Source of the DNA: Streptomyces sp. S.PNR 29
Lineage (GTDB): Bacteria > Actinomycetota > Actinomycetes > Streptomycetales > Streptomycetaceae
DNA length: 64,000 nt
Reading direction: 5' to 3'
NCBI RefSeq assembly: GCF_030386795.1
Contig: NZ_JANUQM010000006.1
Span: 374,601 to 438,600 of the forward strand
In this document: piece after piece, positions 1 to 8,149 of the stretch
How positions within the stretch are numbered: the first letter of the stretch is position 1
Layout of the letters: every line of letters starts with the position of its first letter
Program-made: the position numbers and the translations under genes
Notes under the pieces: generated by a model
Told to the model about the DNA's origin: nothing
Databases searched by the model: none
What the model saw: only the letters and a program-made list of their open reading frames with translations

Positions 1-1349
1 AGCTGGACAAGGACCGCAAGGTCGACAGCTACGTCCGCGCGGGCGGCGCCTCCATCGACCCCAGGACCGGCAAGGTCGTGGCGATGTACAACGGCATCGA
101 CTACGTCAAGCAGTACACCCCCAACGCCACCCGCCGGGACTTCCAGGTCGGCTCCACCTTCAAGCCGTTCGTGTTCACCTCGGCCGTCGAGAACGGCTCC
201 CGGACGCAGGACGGCCGCACCATCACCCCGAACACGATCTACGACGGCACCAACAAGCGCCCCGTGCAGGGCTGGAGCGGCGGCACCTACGACCCGGAGA
301 ACGAGGACCAGCGCTCGTACGGCGACATCACCGTCCGCGAGGCCACGGACAAGTCCGTGAACTCGGTGTACGCGCAGATGGCCGTCGACGTCGGCTCGGA
401 CAAGGTCATGCAGACCGCGGTCGACCTGGGGCTGCCCGAAGCCACCCCGGAGCTGAACCCGTCCCCGTCCATCGCGCTCGGCGTGGCCACCGCCAGCGTC
501 CTGGACATGGCGGAGGCGTACGCGACGCTCGCCAACCACGGCAAGCACGGCACGTACACGATGATCCAGAGCGTCACCAAGGACGGGGACCAGGAGATCC
601 AGCTGCCCAAGCGGCGGACCCGGCAGGCCGTCAGCCGTGAGGCCGCCGACACCACCACCTCCGTCCTGCGGAGCGTCGTCGAGACCGGCACCGCCACCGG
701 CGCCCAGGCCGCCGGCCGCCCGGCGGCGGGCAAGACCGGCACGGCGGAGGAGGACACGGCGGCCTGGTTCGCCGGCTACACGCCCGACCTGGCCACGGTC
801 GTCTCCGTCATGGGCCAGGACCCGGTCACGGCCGCCCACAAGTCGCTCTACGGCGTGATGGGCCTGGACCGCATCAACGGCGGCGGCGCCCCGACCGACA
901 TCTGGGCGCAGTTCACCAAGGACGCCCTGAAGGGCAAGCCGGTCACCGACTTCGACCTCCAGCTCCAGCCCGGCGCCGACATCATCCAGGCTCCCCCCGC
1001 CCAGCCGGACGTCACCACCCCGGGCACGGACGACCCGACGGACGACGGCACCGCGACGGGCGGCGAGGAGACGCCGGGCGAGACGCCCGACGAGACGCCG
1101 AGCGAGACCGACGGCACGGCCACCGGCGGCGGGACCACGACCGACGGCACCACCGGCGACACGACGACCGGCGGGACCCCCACCACCGGCGGCACGACCG
1201 ACGGCGGCACCACCGACGGCGGCACGACCGGAGACACGGACACCGGCGGCACGACGACGGACGGCACCACGGGCGGCCCGGGGGGCGGCACGACGGGAAC
1301 GACGAACGGCGGCACCGCGGGCACGCTGAGCACCAACCGCAGACAGTGA
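1..1349 (+). CDS. Penicillin-binding protein, C-terminal part (5' truncated by window)
   Basis: This is a cell-wall transpeptidase that cross-links peptidoglycan outside the membrane. The frame is open from base 3, so the start and any glycosyltransferase domain lie before the window. The three active-site motifs of penicillin-binding transpeptidases are visible: STFK (S codon near 153), SVN (354-362) and KTGT (732-743). After about residue 315 of the visible part, the protein becomes a long Thr/Gly/Asp/Pro-rich low-complexity tail. Such a tail is common at the C-terminus of Streptomyces class A PBPs. It is probably the bifunctional PBP family, but the N-terminal half is not visible. A perfect hairpin follows the stop. 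Confidence 0.93.
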   Translation, partial: LDKDRKVDSYVRAGGASIDPRTGKVVAMYNGIDYVKQYTPNATRRDFQVGSTFKPFVFTSAVENGSRTQDGRTITPNTIYDGTNKRPVQGWSGGTYDPENEDQRSYGDITVREATDKSVNSVYAQMAVDVGSDKVMQTAVDLGLPEATPELNPSPSIALGVATASVLDMAEAYATLANHGKHGTYTMIQSVTKDGDQEIQLPKRRTRQAVSREAADTTTSVLRSVVETGTATGAQAAGRPAAGKTGTAEEDTAAWFAGYTPDLATVVSVMGQDPVTAAHKSLYGVMGLDRINGGGAPTDIWAQFTKDALKGKPVTDFDLQLQPGADIIQAPPAQPDVTTPGTDDPTDDGTATGGEETPGETPDETPSETDGTATGGGTTTDGTTGDTTTGGTPTTGGTTDGGTTDGGTTGDTDTGGTTTDGTTGGPGGGTTGTTNGGTAGTLSTNRRQ

Positions 1350-1366
1350 CCGCCCGGTGATGTCAG

Positions 1367-1398
1367 AAGGGGCTGGTGACCATGGTCACCAGCCCCTT
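1367..1398. terminator. Perfect 32-nt palindrome between convergent genes
   Basis: Two 16-nt arms are perfectly complementary with no spacer. It begins 17 bases after the PBP stop and ends 20 bases before the stop of the convergent GroES-like gene. It is therefore best read as a bidirectional terminator. There is no clear U-tract, as is usual in Streptomyces. Confidence 0.75.
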
Positions 1399-1418
1399 CC
1401 ACCGTTGCGGCCGTCGGT

Positions 1419-1775
1419 TCACAGGTAGAGGCCGGTCGAGTCCTCTGCGCCCTCGAAGCGGTCGGCGGCCACGGCGTGCAGGTCGCGCTCGCGCATCAGT
1501 ACGTACGCGATGCCCCGCACCTCGACCTCGGCACGGTCCTCCGGGTCGAACAGGACCCGGTCGCCCGGCTCCACGGTCCGTACGTTCTGCCCCACCGCGA
1601 CGACCTCGGCCCAGGCCAGCCGACGGCCGACCGCCGCCGTCGCGGGGATCAGGATGCCGCCGCCGGAACGCCGCTCGCCCTCGCCGGTCTCCTGCCGCAC
1701 GAGTACCCGGTCGTGCAGCATCCGGATGGGCAGCTTGTCGTGGTGGGTGCTCTGCTCGTTTCTGTTGGCGCTCAC
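1419..1775 (-). CDS. GroES-like chaperonin-10 family protein
   Basis: The protein is about 118 residues. Its core, roughly residues 19-110, resembles the Cpn10 beta-barrel: the LHDRVLVR start, a GGILIP segment in the position of the GroES mobile loop, VVAVG, and EPGDRVLFDP. I chose the GTG at 1775 because an AGGTAGG-type site lies just upstream; another GTG at 1802 would add nine residues. No groEL is adjacent, so this is a second, divergent GroES paralogue rather than the groES-groEL1 operon. Its role is unknown. It may act as a co-chaperonin or only share the fold. Confidence 0.8.
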   Translation of the reverse strand: MSANRNEQSTHHDKLPIRMLHDRVLVRQETGEGERRSGGGILIPATAAVGRRLAWAEVVAVGQNVRTVEPGDRVLFDPEDRAEVEVRGIAYVLMRERDLHAVAADRFEGAEDSTGLYL

Positions 1776-1819
1776 GCCTTTGAACCTACCTGCCTTCTCC
1801 ACATCCGTGCGCGGGTGGG

Positions 1820-2149
1820 TCAGCCCTTACGGCGCCGCGTGCCCAGGGTGAGCAGCCCGACGACCCCGACGACGACGAGCGCGACGGGCACGACCCGCTC
1901 CAGCCGGGGCGCCCCCTCCTCGTCCACGAACTGAGCCCTCACATCACTCACCGCACGATTGACTCCGACGTAGGCCCGCCCGAGCGTGTGGTCGATATGG
2001 GACACGACCTTGGCCTTGGCATCCCCCACGATCGTCTTGGGGTGCACCCGCACCCCGATCTCGTCGAGCGTCTCGGCCAGCACCTCGCGACGGCGCCTGA
2101 TGTCCGCCTCGATCTGCGCCGGGGTTCTGGTGTCCGACGTGTCCGCCAC
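1820..2149 (-). CDS. DUF3618 membrane-anchored protein
   Basis: The product is 109 residues and belongs to the DUF3618 family. Its N-terminal half carries the family signature (TPAQIEADIRRRREVLAETL) in a charged helical stretch, followed by a second amphipathic segment. A single C-terminal transmembrane helix (about residues 83-101) ends in RRRKG. The GTG at 2149 has a perfect GGAGG 7 nt upstream and is preferred over an upstream in-frame start at 2203. The family often accompanies small envelope-stress proteins in actinobacteria, but no biochemical role is known. It is divergent from the peroxiredoxin gene and shares a 94-bp intergenic region with it. Confidence 0.82.
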   Translation of the reverse strand: MADTSDTRTPAQIEADIRRRREVLAETLDEIGVRVHPKTIVGDAKAKVVSHIDHTLGRAYVGVNRAVSDVRAQFVDEEGAPRLERVVPVALVVVGVVGLLTLGTRRRKG

Positions 2150-2243
2150 CGTGTCGCCTCCGAAATCGGTTGAAGCCTGTGCCGCACAGTCTGTCAGCTC
2201 CATGGCTCACCGTACGGGCAGGACCCCCGGTTACGCTGGTCCG

Positions 2244-2711
2244 ATGAGCGAGCGACTCCAGCCGGGGGACGTGGCCCCCGCCTTCACCCTGCCCGACGCC
2301 GACGGCACCGAGGTGTCCCTGGCCGACCACAAGGGCCGCAAGGTCATCGTCTACTTCTACCCGGCCGCCCTCACCCCCGGCTGCACCAAGCAGGCCTGCG
2401 ACTTCACCGACAACCTGGAACTGCTGGCCGGCGCGGGCTACGACGTCATCGGCATCTCCCCCGACAAGCCCGAGAAGCTGGCCAAGTTCCGCGAGAAGGA
2501 AGACCTGAAGGTCACACTGCTGGCCGACCCGGACAAGAAGGTCCTGGAGTCCTACGGCGCCTTCGGCGAGAAGAAGCTGTACGGCAAGACGGTCGTCGGC
2601 GTCATCCGGTCGACGGTGATCGTCGACGAGGACGGGAAGGTCGAGCGGGCCCTGTACAACGTGAAGGCGACGGGTCACGTGGCCAAGATCATCAAGGATC
2701 TGGGGATCTGA
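2244..2711 (+). CDS. bcp: Thioredoxin-dependent peroxiredoxin, Bcp/PrxQ type
   Basis: This 155-residue cytosolic peroxidase reduces H2O2 and organic hydroperoxides using thioredoxin. The motif TPGCTKQAC (residues 46-54) contains the peroxidatic Cys and, five residues later, the resolving Cys typical of the BCP/PrxQ subgroup. The N-terminus (PGDVAPAFTLPDADG) and the FYPAALTPGC strand-loop are family hallmarks, and the length is normal. The ATG at 2244 starts the conserved region directly. It is divergent from the DUF3618 gene. Downstream, tRNA-Leu begins 39 bases after the stop on the same strand. Confidence 0.94.
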   Translation: MSERLQPGDVAPAFTLPDADGTEVSLADHKGRKVIVYFYPAALTPGCTKQACDFTDNLELLAGAGYDVIGISPDKPEKLAKFREKEDLKVTLLADPDKKVLESYGAFGEKKLYGKTVVGVIRSTVIVDEDGKVERALYNVKATGHVAKIIKDLGI

Positions 2712-2750
2712 GGACGCTGCCCGACCAGTAGCATGGCCGGGCAGCATCAG

Positions 2751-2837
2751 GCGGCCGTGGTGGAATTGGCAGTCACGCTGGGTTTAGGTCCCAGTGGGGT
2801 AACTCCCGTGAGGGTTCGAGTCCCTCCGGCCGCACCA
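2751..2837 (+). tRNA. tRNA-Leu (anticodon UAG), CCA encoded
   Basis: The acceptor stem GCGGCCG pairs with CGGCCGC, followed by discriminator A and an encoded CCA. The anticodon stem CTGGG/CCCAG encloses the loop TTTAGGT, giving anticodon TAG (reads CUA/CUN). A long variable arm and the T-arm GAGGG-TTCGAGT-CCCTC confirm a class II leucine tRNA of 87 nt. This is not bldA, which has UAA. It ends 4 bases before the stop codon of the convergent rdgB. Confidence 0.97.
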
Positions 2838-2841
2838 GTCT

Positions 2842-3444
2842 TCAGCCGAGCAGCTCCCGCACCACCGGCACCAACCCCCGGAACGCCTCCCCCCGATGGC
2901 TGATCGCGTTCTTCTCCTCCGGCGTCAGCTCCGCGCACGTCCGTGTCTCGCCCTCCGGCTGGAGGATCGGGTCGTAGCCGAAACCGCCCGTGCCGGCGGG
3001 CTCGTGGCGCAGGACGCCCCGCAAGCGGCCCTCGACCACCCGTTCCGTGCCGTCGGGCAGCGCCAACGCCGCCGCGCAGGCGAAGTGGGCGCCCCGGTGC
3101 TCGTCGGCGATGTCGGCGAGCTGGGCCAGCAGCAGCTCAAGGTTGGCCCGGTCGTCGCCGTGGCGGCCTGCCCAGCGGGCGGAGAAGATGCCGGGGGCGC
3201 CGTTCAGGACGTCGACGCAGAGGCCGGAGTCGTCGGCCACGGCGGGCAGGCCCGTCGCCCGGGCCAGGGCGTGGGCCTTCAGCAACGCGTTCTCGGCGAA
3301 GGTGACGCCGGTTTCCCTGACGTCGGGGATGTCGGGGTAGGCGTCCACGCCGACGAGGTCGTGGGGCAGACCGGCGTCGGCGAGGATGGCCTTCAGTTCG
3401 GTGATCTTTCCGGCGTTGCGGGTGGCGAGGATCAGGCGGGTCAT
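2842..3444 (-). CDS. rdgB: dITP/XTP pyrophosphatase (RdgB/HAM1)
   Basis: This 200-residue cytosolic enzyme hydrolyses non-canonical purine nucleotides (dITP, XTP) to the monophosphate and PPi, cleaning the nucleotide pool. The N-terminal LILATRNAGKITEL motif binds the triphosphate. The central DDSGLCVDVLNGAPGIFSAR segment and the GFGYDPIL motif are diagnostic of HAM1. The length is typical. It lies 33 bp downstream of the lipoprotein gene and in the same orientation as rph. The rph-rdgB association is common in bacteria. Confidence 0.96.
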   Translation of the reverse strand: MTRLILATRNAGKITELKAILADAGLPHDLVGVDAYPDIPDVRETGVTFAENALLKAHALARATGLPAVADDSGLCVDVLNGAPGIFSARWAGRHGDDRANLELLLAQLADIADEHRGAHFACAAALALPDGTERVVEGRLRGVLRHEPAGTGGFGYDPILQPEGETRTCAELTPEEKNAISHRGEAFRGLVPVVRELLG

Positions 3445-3477
3445 GCCCCCAGTATCGCGGGGGCCGGCACCGGCTGA

Positions 3478-3876
3478 TTACGGCGTGCAGACCTTGGTCA
3501 GTTCGCCCGCCGCGTCGGTGACCGGGCTGATGTCGGGGGTCTCGTCGCCGTTCTTGACGGCCGTACGGACGTTGTCGACGGCCTTGGCCAGGTCGTCCAC
3601 GGCCTTGTTGACGTCGGTGTTGTCCGTCTTGTCGCCGATCTTGTCGAGGTTCTTGTCGATGGAGTCGAGGGACTCGTCGAGCTGGGTCGGGTCGTTCGAC
3701 GCGTTCTCCACGGCCTGCTGGAGTTCGGTGACGCTGTCGGCTATGGCGTCGGCGGTCTGGACGCAGTCCAGCGCCTTGTCGACGGCGTCGCAGCCGGTGG
3801 TCAGCCCGGCGGTGAGCACGGCGGCCACCACGGTGGCGGCGACGGCTGCGGTGCGGCGTCGGCGGCTCGCGGCCAT
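3478..3876 (-). CDS. Putative secreted lipoprotein, helical
   Basis: The product is 132 residues. An Arg-rich N-terminus (RRRR) is followed by a hydrophobic stretch and TTGC at residues 26-29, an imperfect lipobox, so it is probably exported and lipidated. The remainder is an Asp/Asn/Val-rich helical region with heptad-like spacing that ends in a lone Cys near the C-terminus. I do not recognise a domain. It sits between rph and rdgB on the same strand, so it is probably read with rdgB. A function cannot be inferred from the sequence. Confidence 0.75.
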   Translation of the reverse strand: MAASRRRRTAAVAATVVAAVLTAGLTTGCDAVDKALDCVQTADAIADSVTELQQAVENASNDPTQLDESLDSIDKNLDKIGDKTDNTDVNKAVDDLAKAVDNVRTAVKNGDETPDISPVTDAAGELTKVCTP

Positions 3877-4042
3877 GGAACGGTCCCTCCCTTGCGCGCG
3901 GGCCAGGCGGCCCTGTCAGCTGGCCGGGCGTACAGGGTTGAGCCGTGCGCCCGTATCTTTAGGGACGCGCCGGGGAGCGGCGCGGTTGCCCGCGCCGACC
4001 GCCCGATTTGGTGCGCCCTTTACTCTGCCGTCCGCTGTGCCG

Positions 4043-4780
<738 letters not shown>

Positions 4781-4807
4781 GCGGCTGAGCCTAGCCGTAC
4801 CTGGGGA

Positions 4808-4839
4808 AGGGGCCCCTCCTGCGGTGGGAAGGGACCCCT
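4808..4839. terminator. Imperfect GC-rich hairpin between nagF and rph
   Basis: A roughly 12-bp stem (AGGGGCCCCTCC against GGAAGGGACCCCT, with one mismatch and one bulge) lies in the 99-bp gap downstream of nagF and upstream of rph. It probably terminates nagF transcripts. Confidence 0.5.
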
Positions 4840-4879
4840 GGGGCCTGTTACGACGGTGGTGGGTGGTGAACGGGGAGGT

Positions 4880-5113
4880 TCACATCATGTCTTCGATCTC
4901 CGCCGCGATCGGGTCGGCGTCGGTGCCGATGACGACCTGGATCGCCGTGCCCATCTTGACGACTCCGTGTGCGCCGGCGGCCTTCAGTGCGGCGTCGTCG
5001 ACCTTGCCGGGGTCCACGACCTCGGTCCGCAGGCGGGTGATGCAGCCCTCGACCTCTTCGATGTTGTCGATGCCGCCGAGTCCGGCAACGATCTTCTCAG
5101 CTTTGCTGGCCAT
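4880..5113 (-). CDS. nagF: PTS system EIIB component, N-acetylglucosamine family
   Basis: This 77-residue stand-alone EIIB domain transfers phosphate from EIIA to the incoming sugar. The phosphorylated Cys sits in EGCITRLR (Cys near residue 24), matching the glucose/GlcNAc EIIB family (NIEEVEGCITRLR). The ATG at 5113 begins at MASKAEK; the longer upstream frame has no conservation. It is divergent from the EIIC gene, and the gap between them contains dre-like operators, so both are probably repressed by DasR and induced by glucosamine-6-phosphate. The symbol follows the S. coelicolor naming of this locus. Confidence 0.92.
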   Translation of the reverse strand: MASKAEKIVAGLGGIDNIEEVEGCITRLRTEVVDPGKVDDAALKAAGAHGVVKMGTAIQVVIGTDADPIAAEIEDMM

Positions 5114-5163
5114 GTTCGCTCTCCCTGATCCGACCCGATGCGACGCCTGCGCCGCGGTGACCA

Positions 5164-5179
5164 ACTGGTCTACACCACC
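5164..5179. promoter_or_regulatory. dre-like DasR operator (nagF side)
   Basis: ACTGGTCTACACCACC matches the DasR element consensus (ACTGGTCTAGACCACT) at 14 of 16 positions. It lies 51 bp upstream of the nagF start, in position to control nagF. The DasR family and consensus are established knowledge. Binding here is inferred. Confidence 0.82.
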
Positions 5180-5255
5180 CTGCGGGCGGTCGCCAAACCT
5201 CGTCCGGACAGTGCCCGGAATCGAGGGTTCCTTATGCCGCCTTCATCGTGCTACA

Positions 5256-5288
5256 ACAGGTCTACACCACTGAGTGGTGTAGACCACC
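5256..5288. promoter_or_regulatory. Two abutting dre-like sites forming a 27-bp palindrome (nagE side)
   Basis: ACAGGTCTACACCACT (5256-5271) and AGTGGTGTAGACCACC (5273-5288) are each dre-like. Together, positions 5259-5285 form a perfect inverted repeat with 13-bp arms and one central base. The pair ends 16 bp before the EIIC start codon. It would therefore cover the ribosome site or transcription start and should give tight DasR repression. Confidence 0.82.
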
Positions 5289-5304
5289 ACCCGATGGAGG
5301 GCGT

Positions 5305-6555
5305 ATGAGCACCGCCACCGCAACGGCGGCCCCCGCGAAGAAGCGGGGATCCGGCCTGTTCCAGGGCCTGCAGAAGGTCGGCCGAAGCCTGCAGCTTCCC
5401 ATTGCCGTGCTACCGGCGGCGGGCATCATGGTACGGCTCGGCCAGGACGACATCTTCGGAAAGGACGGCCTGGGCTGGGACAAGGTCGCGGCCGTCTTCA
5501 ACGCCGCCGGGGGTGCGATCACCGGCAGCCTGCCGATCCTGTTCTGCATCGGCGTCGCCATCGGCTTCGCCAAGAAGTCGGACGGCTCCACCGCCCTCGC
5601 CGCGCTGGTCGGCTTCCTCGTCTACAGCAAGGTGCTCCAGGCGTTCCCGCTGGTGGAAGAGCACATCGAAAAGGGCAGGATCGTCGAGGCGACGTACAAC
5701 GACCCCGGTGTCCTCGGCGGCATCGTGATGGGTCTGCTCTCGGCCGTGATGTGGCAGCGGTTCCATCGCACCAAGCTGGTGGACTGGCTCGGCTTCTTCA
5801 ACGGCCGCCGTCTGGTGCCGATCCTGATGGCCTTCGTCGGCACCCTCGTGGGCGTCTTCTTCGTCCTGGTCTGGAAGCCGATCGGCGAGGGCATCACCGA
5901 CTTCGGCGAATGGATGACCGGCCTCGGCGCGACCGGCTCGGCCCTGTTCGGCCTCGTCAACCGCGCGCTGATCCCCATCGGCATGCACCAGTTCGTGAAC
6001 ACCGTGGCGTGGTTCCAGCTCGGTGAGTTCAAGGACGCCGCGGGCCAGGTCTTCACCGGTGACTACAACCGCTTCCTGCACGGCGACCCGACCGCCGGAA
6101 TGTTCATGTCCGGCTTCTTCCCGATCATGATGTTCGGCCTCCCGGCGGCGGCCCTGGCCATCGCGCACTGCGCCCGTCCCGAGCGCCGCAAGGCCGTGAC
6201 GGGGATGATGATCTCGCTCGCGCTGACCTCGTTCGTCACCGGTGTGACCGAGCCGATCGAGTTCTCGTTCATGTTCATCGCCCCTGTGCTCTACGTGATC
6301 CACGCGGTCCTGACCGCCGTGTCCATGGCCGTCACCTGGGGCCTGGGCGTGCACGCGGGCTTCAACTTCTCCGCGGGCTTCATCGACTACGCCCTGAACT
6401 GGAACCTCGCCACCAAGCCCTGGCTGATCATCCCGATAGGCCTGGTCTTCGGGGCGATCTACTACACGCTGTTCCGCTTCGCCATCACGAAGTTCGATCT
6501 GCCGACCCCGGGCCGGGAGCCCGAGGAGGAGGTCGAGGACCTCACCAAGGCGTGA
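5305..6555 (+). CDS. nagE2: PTS EIIC component, N-acetylglucosamine permease
   Basis: This 416-residue integral membrane sugar channel of the glucose/GlcNAc PTS family works with EIIB (nagF). The IAVLPAAGIMVRLGQ segment near residues 32-46, the HQFVNTVAWFQLG region, the FGLPAAALAI helix and TEPIEFSFMFIAP are hallmark EIIC motifs. About ten hydrophobic helices are visible. The ATG at 5305 has GGAGGG immediately upstream; an earlier in-frame start at 5248 would run through the operators and is rejected. S. coelicolor has two adjacent EIIC genes (nagE1, nagE2). Only one is present here, and its dre arrangement favours calling it the nagE2 equivalent. Confidence 0.92.
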   Translation: MSTATATAAPAKKRGSGLFQGLQKVGRSLQLPIAVLPAAGIMVRLGQDDIFGKDGLGWDKVAAVFNAAGGAITGSLPILFCIGVAIGFAKKSDGSTALAALVGFLVYSKVLQAFPLVEEHIEKGRIVEATYNDPGVLGGIVMGLLSAVMWQRFHRTKLVDWLGFFNGRRLVPILMAFVGTLVGVFFVLVWKPIGEGITDFGEWMTGLGATGSALFGLVNRALIPIGMHQFVNTVAWFQLGEFKDAAGQVFTGDYNRFLHGDPTAGMFMSGFFPIMMFGLPAAALAIAHCARPERRKAVTGMMISLALTSFVTGVTEPIEFSFMFIAPVLYVIHAVLTAVSMAVTWGLGVHAGFNFSAGFIDYALNWNLATKPWLIIPIGLVFGAIYYTLFRFAITKFDLPTPGREPEEEVEDLTKA

Positions 6556-6573
6556 GTGCCGCCGCGACGCGAC

Positions 6574-6607
6574 GAGGCCCCCGGAGCCGATCGGCTCCGG
6601 GGGCCTC
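6574..6607. terminator. Perfect 34-nt palindrome after the EIIC gene
   Basis: Two 17-nt perfectly complementary GC-rich arms meet without a loop, 18 bases after the nagE stop and 17 bases before the stop of the convergent MBL-fold gene. It is probably a bidirectional terminator. Confidence 0.82.
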
Positions 6608-6624
6608 GGTCATGCGGGTGCGCG

Positions 6625-7377
6625 TCAGATCTCGTACGTGGCCCCCGGCGCCGCCAGCTCCACCGGACCGTCGAAGACCGCGCGTGCGTCGGCCAGGTTG
6701 ACCTGGGGGTCGGTCCACGGGGGGATATGGGTCAGCACCAGGCGCCGGGCGCCCGCGCGGGCGGCCGTCTCGCCGGCCTCGCGGCCGTTGAGGTGCAGGT
6801 CGGGGATGTTCTCCTTGCCGTGCGTGAAGGCGGCCTCGCACAGGAACAGGTCGGCGTCCTGGGCGAGTTCGTCGAGCGCCGCGCTGACGCCCGAGTCACC
6901 GGAGTACGTCAGCGACTTCCCGCCGTGCTCGACGCGGATGCCGTAGGCCTCCACGGGGTGGGCCACGCGCTCGGTGTGCACCGTGAACGGGCCGATCTCG
7001 AAGGTGGACGGCTTGACCGTGTGGAAGTCGAAGACCTCGCTCATGGACGAGGCGGTGGGGGTGTCCGCGTAGGCGGTGGTCAGCCGGTGTTCCGTGCCCT
7101 CGGGTCCGTAGACGGGGAGCGGGTCGCAGCGGCCGCCGTCGTAGCGGTAGTAGCGCGCGACGAAGTACGCGCACATGTCGATGCAGTGGTCGGCGTGCAG
7201 ATGGCTGAGGAAGATCGCGTCCAGGTCGTAGAGACCGCAGTGGCGCTGCAGCTCGCCCAGGGCGCCGTTGCCCATGTCGAGGAGCAGCCGGAAGCCGTCG
7301 GCCTCGACGAGGTAGCTCGAACAGGCCGATTCCGCGGACGGGAACGACCCCGAGCAGCCGACGACGGTGAGCTTCAT
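6625..7377 (-). CDS. MBL-fold metal-dependent hydrolase
   Basis: The product is 250 residues with a metallo-beta-lactamase fold. The metal motif HLHADHCID (about residues 60-68) has the HxHxDH pattern. The later conserved positions TYSGDSG and LTHIPPW supply the second Asp and a further His ligand. The N-terminal MKLTVVGCSGSFPS resembles RNase Z-like and cyclic-phosphodiesterase-like subfamilies. The substrate is unknown. The ATG at 7377 has GGAGG 9-10 nt upstream; 38 further upstream codons lack support. It is convergent with nagE. Confidence 0.9.
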   Translation of the reverse strand: MKLTVVGCSGSFPSAESACSSYLVEADGFRLLLDMGNGALGELQRHCGLYDLDAIFLSHLHADHCIDMCAYFVARYYRYDGGRCDPLPVYGPEGTEHRLTTAYADTPTASSMSEVFDFHTVKPSTFEIGPFTVHTERVAHPVEAYGIRVEHGGKSLTYSGDSGVSAALDELAQDADLFLCEAAFTHGKENIPDLHLNGREAGETAARAGARRLVLTHIPPWTDPQVNLADARAVFDGPVELAAPGATYEI

Positions 7378-7589
7378 GAAGCAGAAACCTCCGCTGGCGG
7401 GATGTGAAGACGGGGGTCGTGCGGTGCGTCGAGCGTAAGGCGCAAAACGTCCGGTCGCTCCTCCGGCAAGGGCTGTTGTGGGCGAACTCACCTGAGCGGC
7501 GCCGCCATCCGAGCTACCTGGTGTTCAGCTGTTCGGTCATGATCCGAGCACACAGCCGGGGCACCGCGCCGCCTCGGACAGGAACTCCT

Positions 7590-7830
7590 CGACCGCCTCT
7601 CGGTGTCCTCGTCCTCCTCAGGGAACGGGTGGCCATATGTCTCTATAGCCACCGTAACCGTGTCACCGAGACGCGCGGCCACTGTCCTGGGCCCTTTCCC
7701 GTGCCTGATCAGAAGGCCGGCGTGGATATGGCGAAGATCGTGGAGACGGGTGCGCGACCTCCACCGTGCGCCGCAGGAAGTCGACGTGGCGGACCTGGAG
7801 ACCGAACAGCTCACCAGGGGGTCGGTTCGT
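7590..7830 (-). pseudogene. Broken tyrosine recombinase (phage integrase) remnant
   Basis: Two different minus-strand frames encode pieces of one integrase catalytic domain. The first (about 7824-7756) reads GELFGLQVRHVDFLRRTVEV, the segment around the first catalytic Arg. After a jump of frame and a deletion of the middle, about 7780-7620 reads LHDLRHIHAGLL, with the HxxR motif, then AARLGD and AIETYGH, with the Tyr nucleophile. The N-terminal DNA-binding domain and intervening strands are missing, so it cannot be active. It marks past integration of a mobile element at the edge of the accessory patch that follows. Confidence 0.75.
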
Positions 7831-8149
7831 ACCGCCCGCCGGGCAGGTCGGCGCCTGTCTCGGCCGCGCGACGGTCGGCGTTGCCACCGCTTGCCCCGGC
7901 CGTGGTCGGCCCCGGCTACGGCCTTCTTTCGTCACGGCTTCCGTCCCGCTGCCCGGTCTCAGCGCGCCGATCCCCGCCGAGCCGGCCTCGCTGAAGATCG
8001 CGCCGGGCACGGACGACGCGGTCACCCACCCCGCTGCCGGCGAGTGCGCGATCCACGACGGGCAGATCGGCGAGTCCTACGCCAAGGGCAAGGTCGAAGA
8101 GTCACCGACGCGCCTCACCGTCGCAGGACACTGCTTGCAGCGACCAGGA
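7831..8149. other. Intergenic region without a supported gene
   Basis: Several overlapping frames are open here, but none shows convincing conserved motifs or a start with a ribosome site. A plus-strand stretch (about 7950-8120) has protein-like composition and may be another degraded fragment of the inserted element. I cannot assign it. Confidence 0.4.

Noticed and set aside
2751..2837. bldA tRNA-Leu
   Set aside because: Anticodon is UAG, not UAA.
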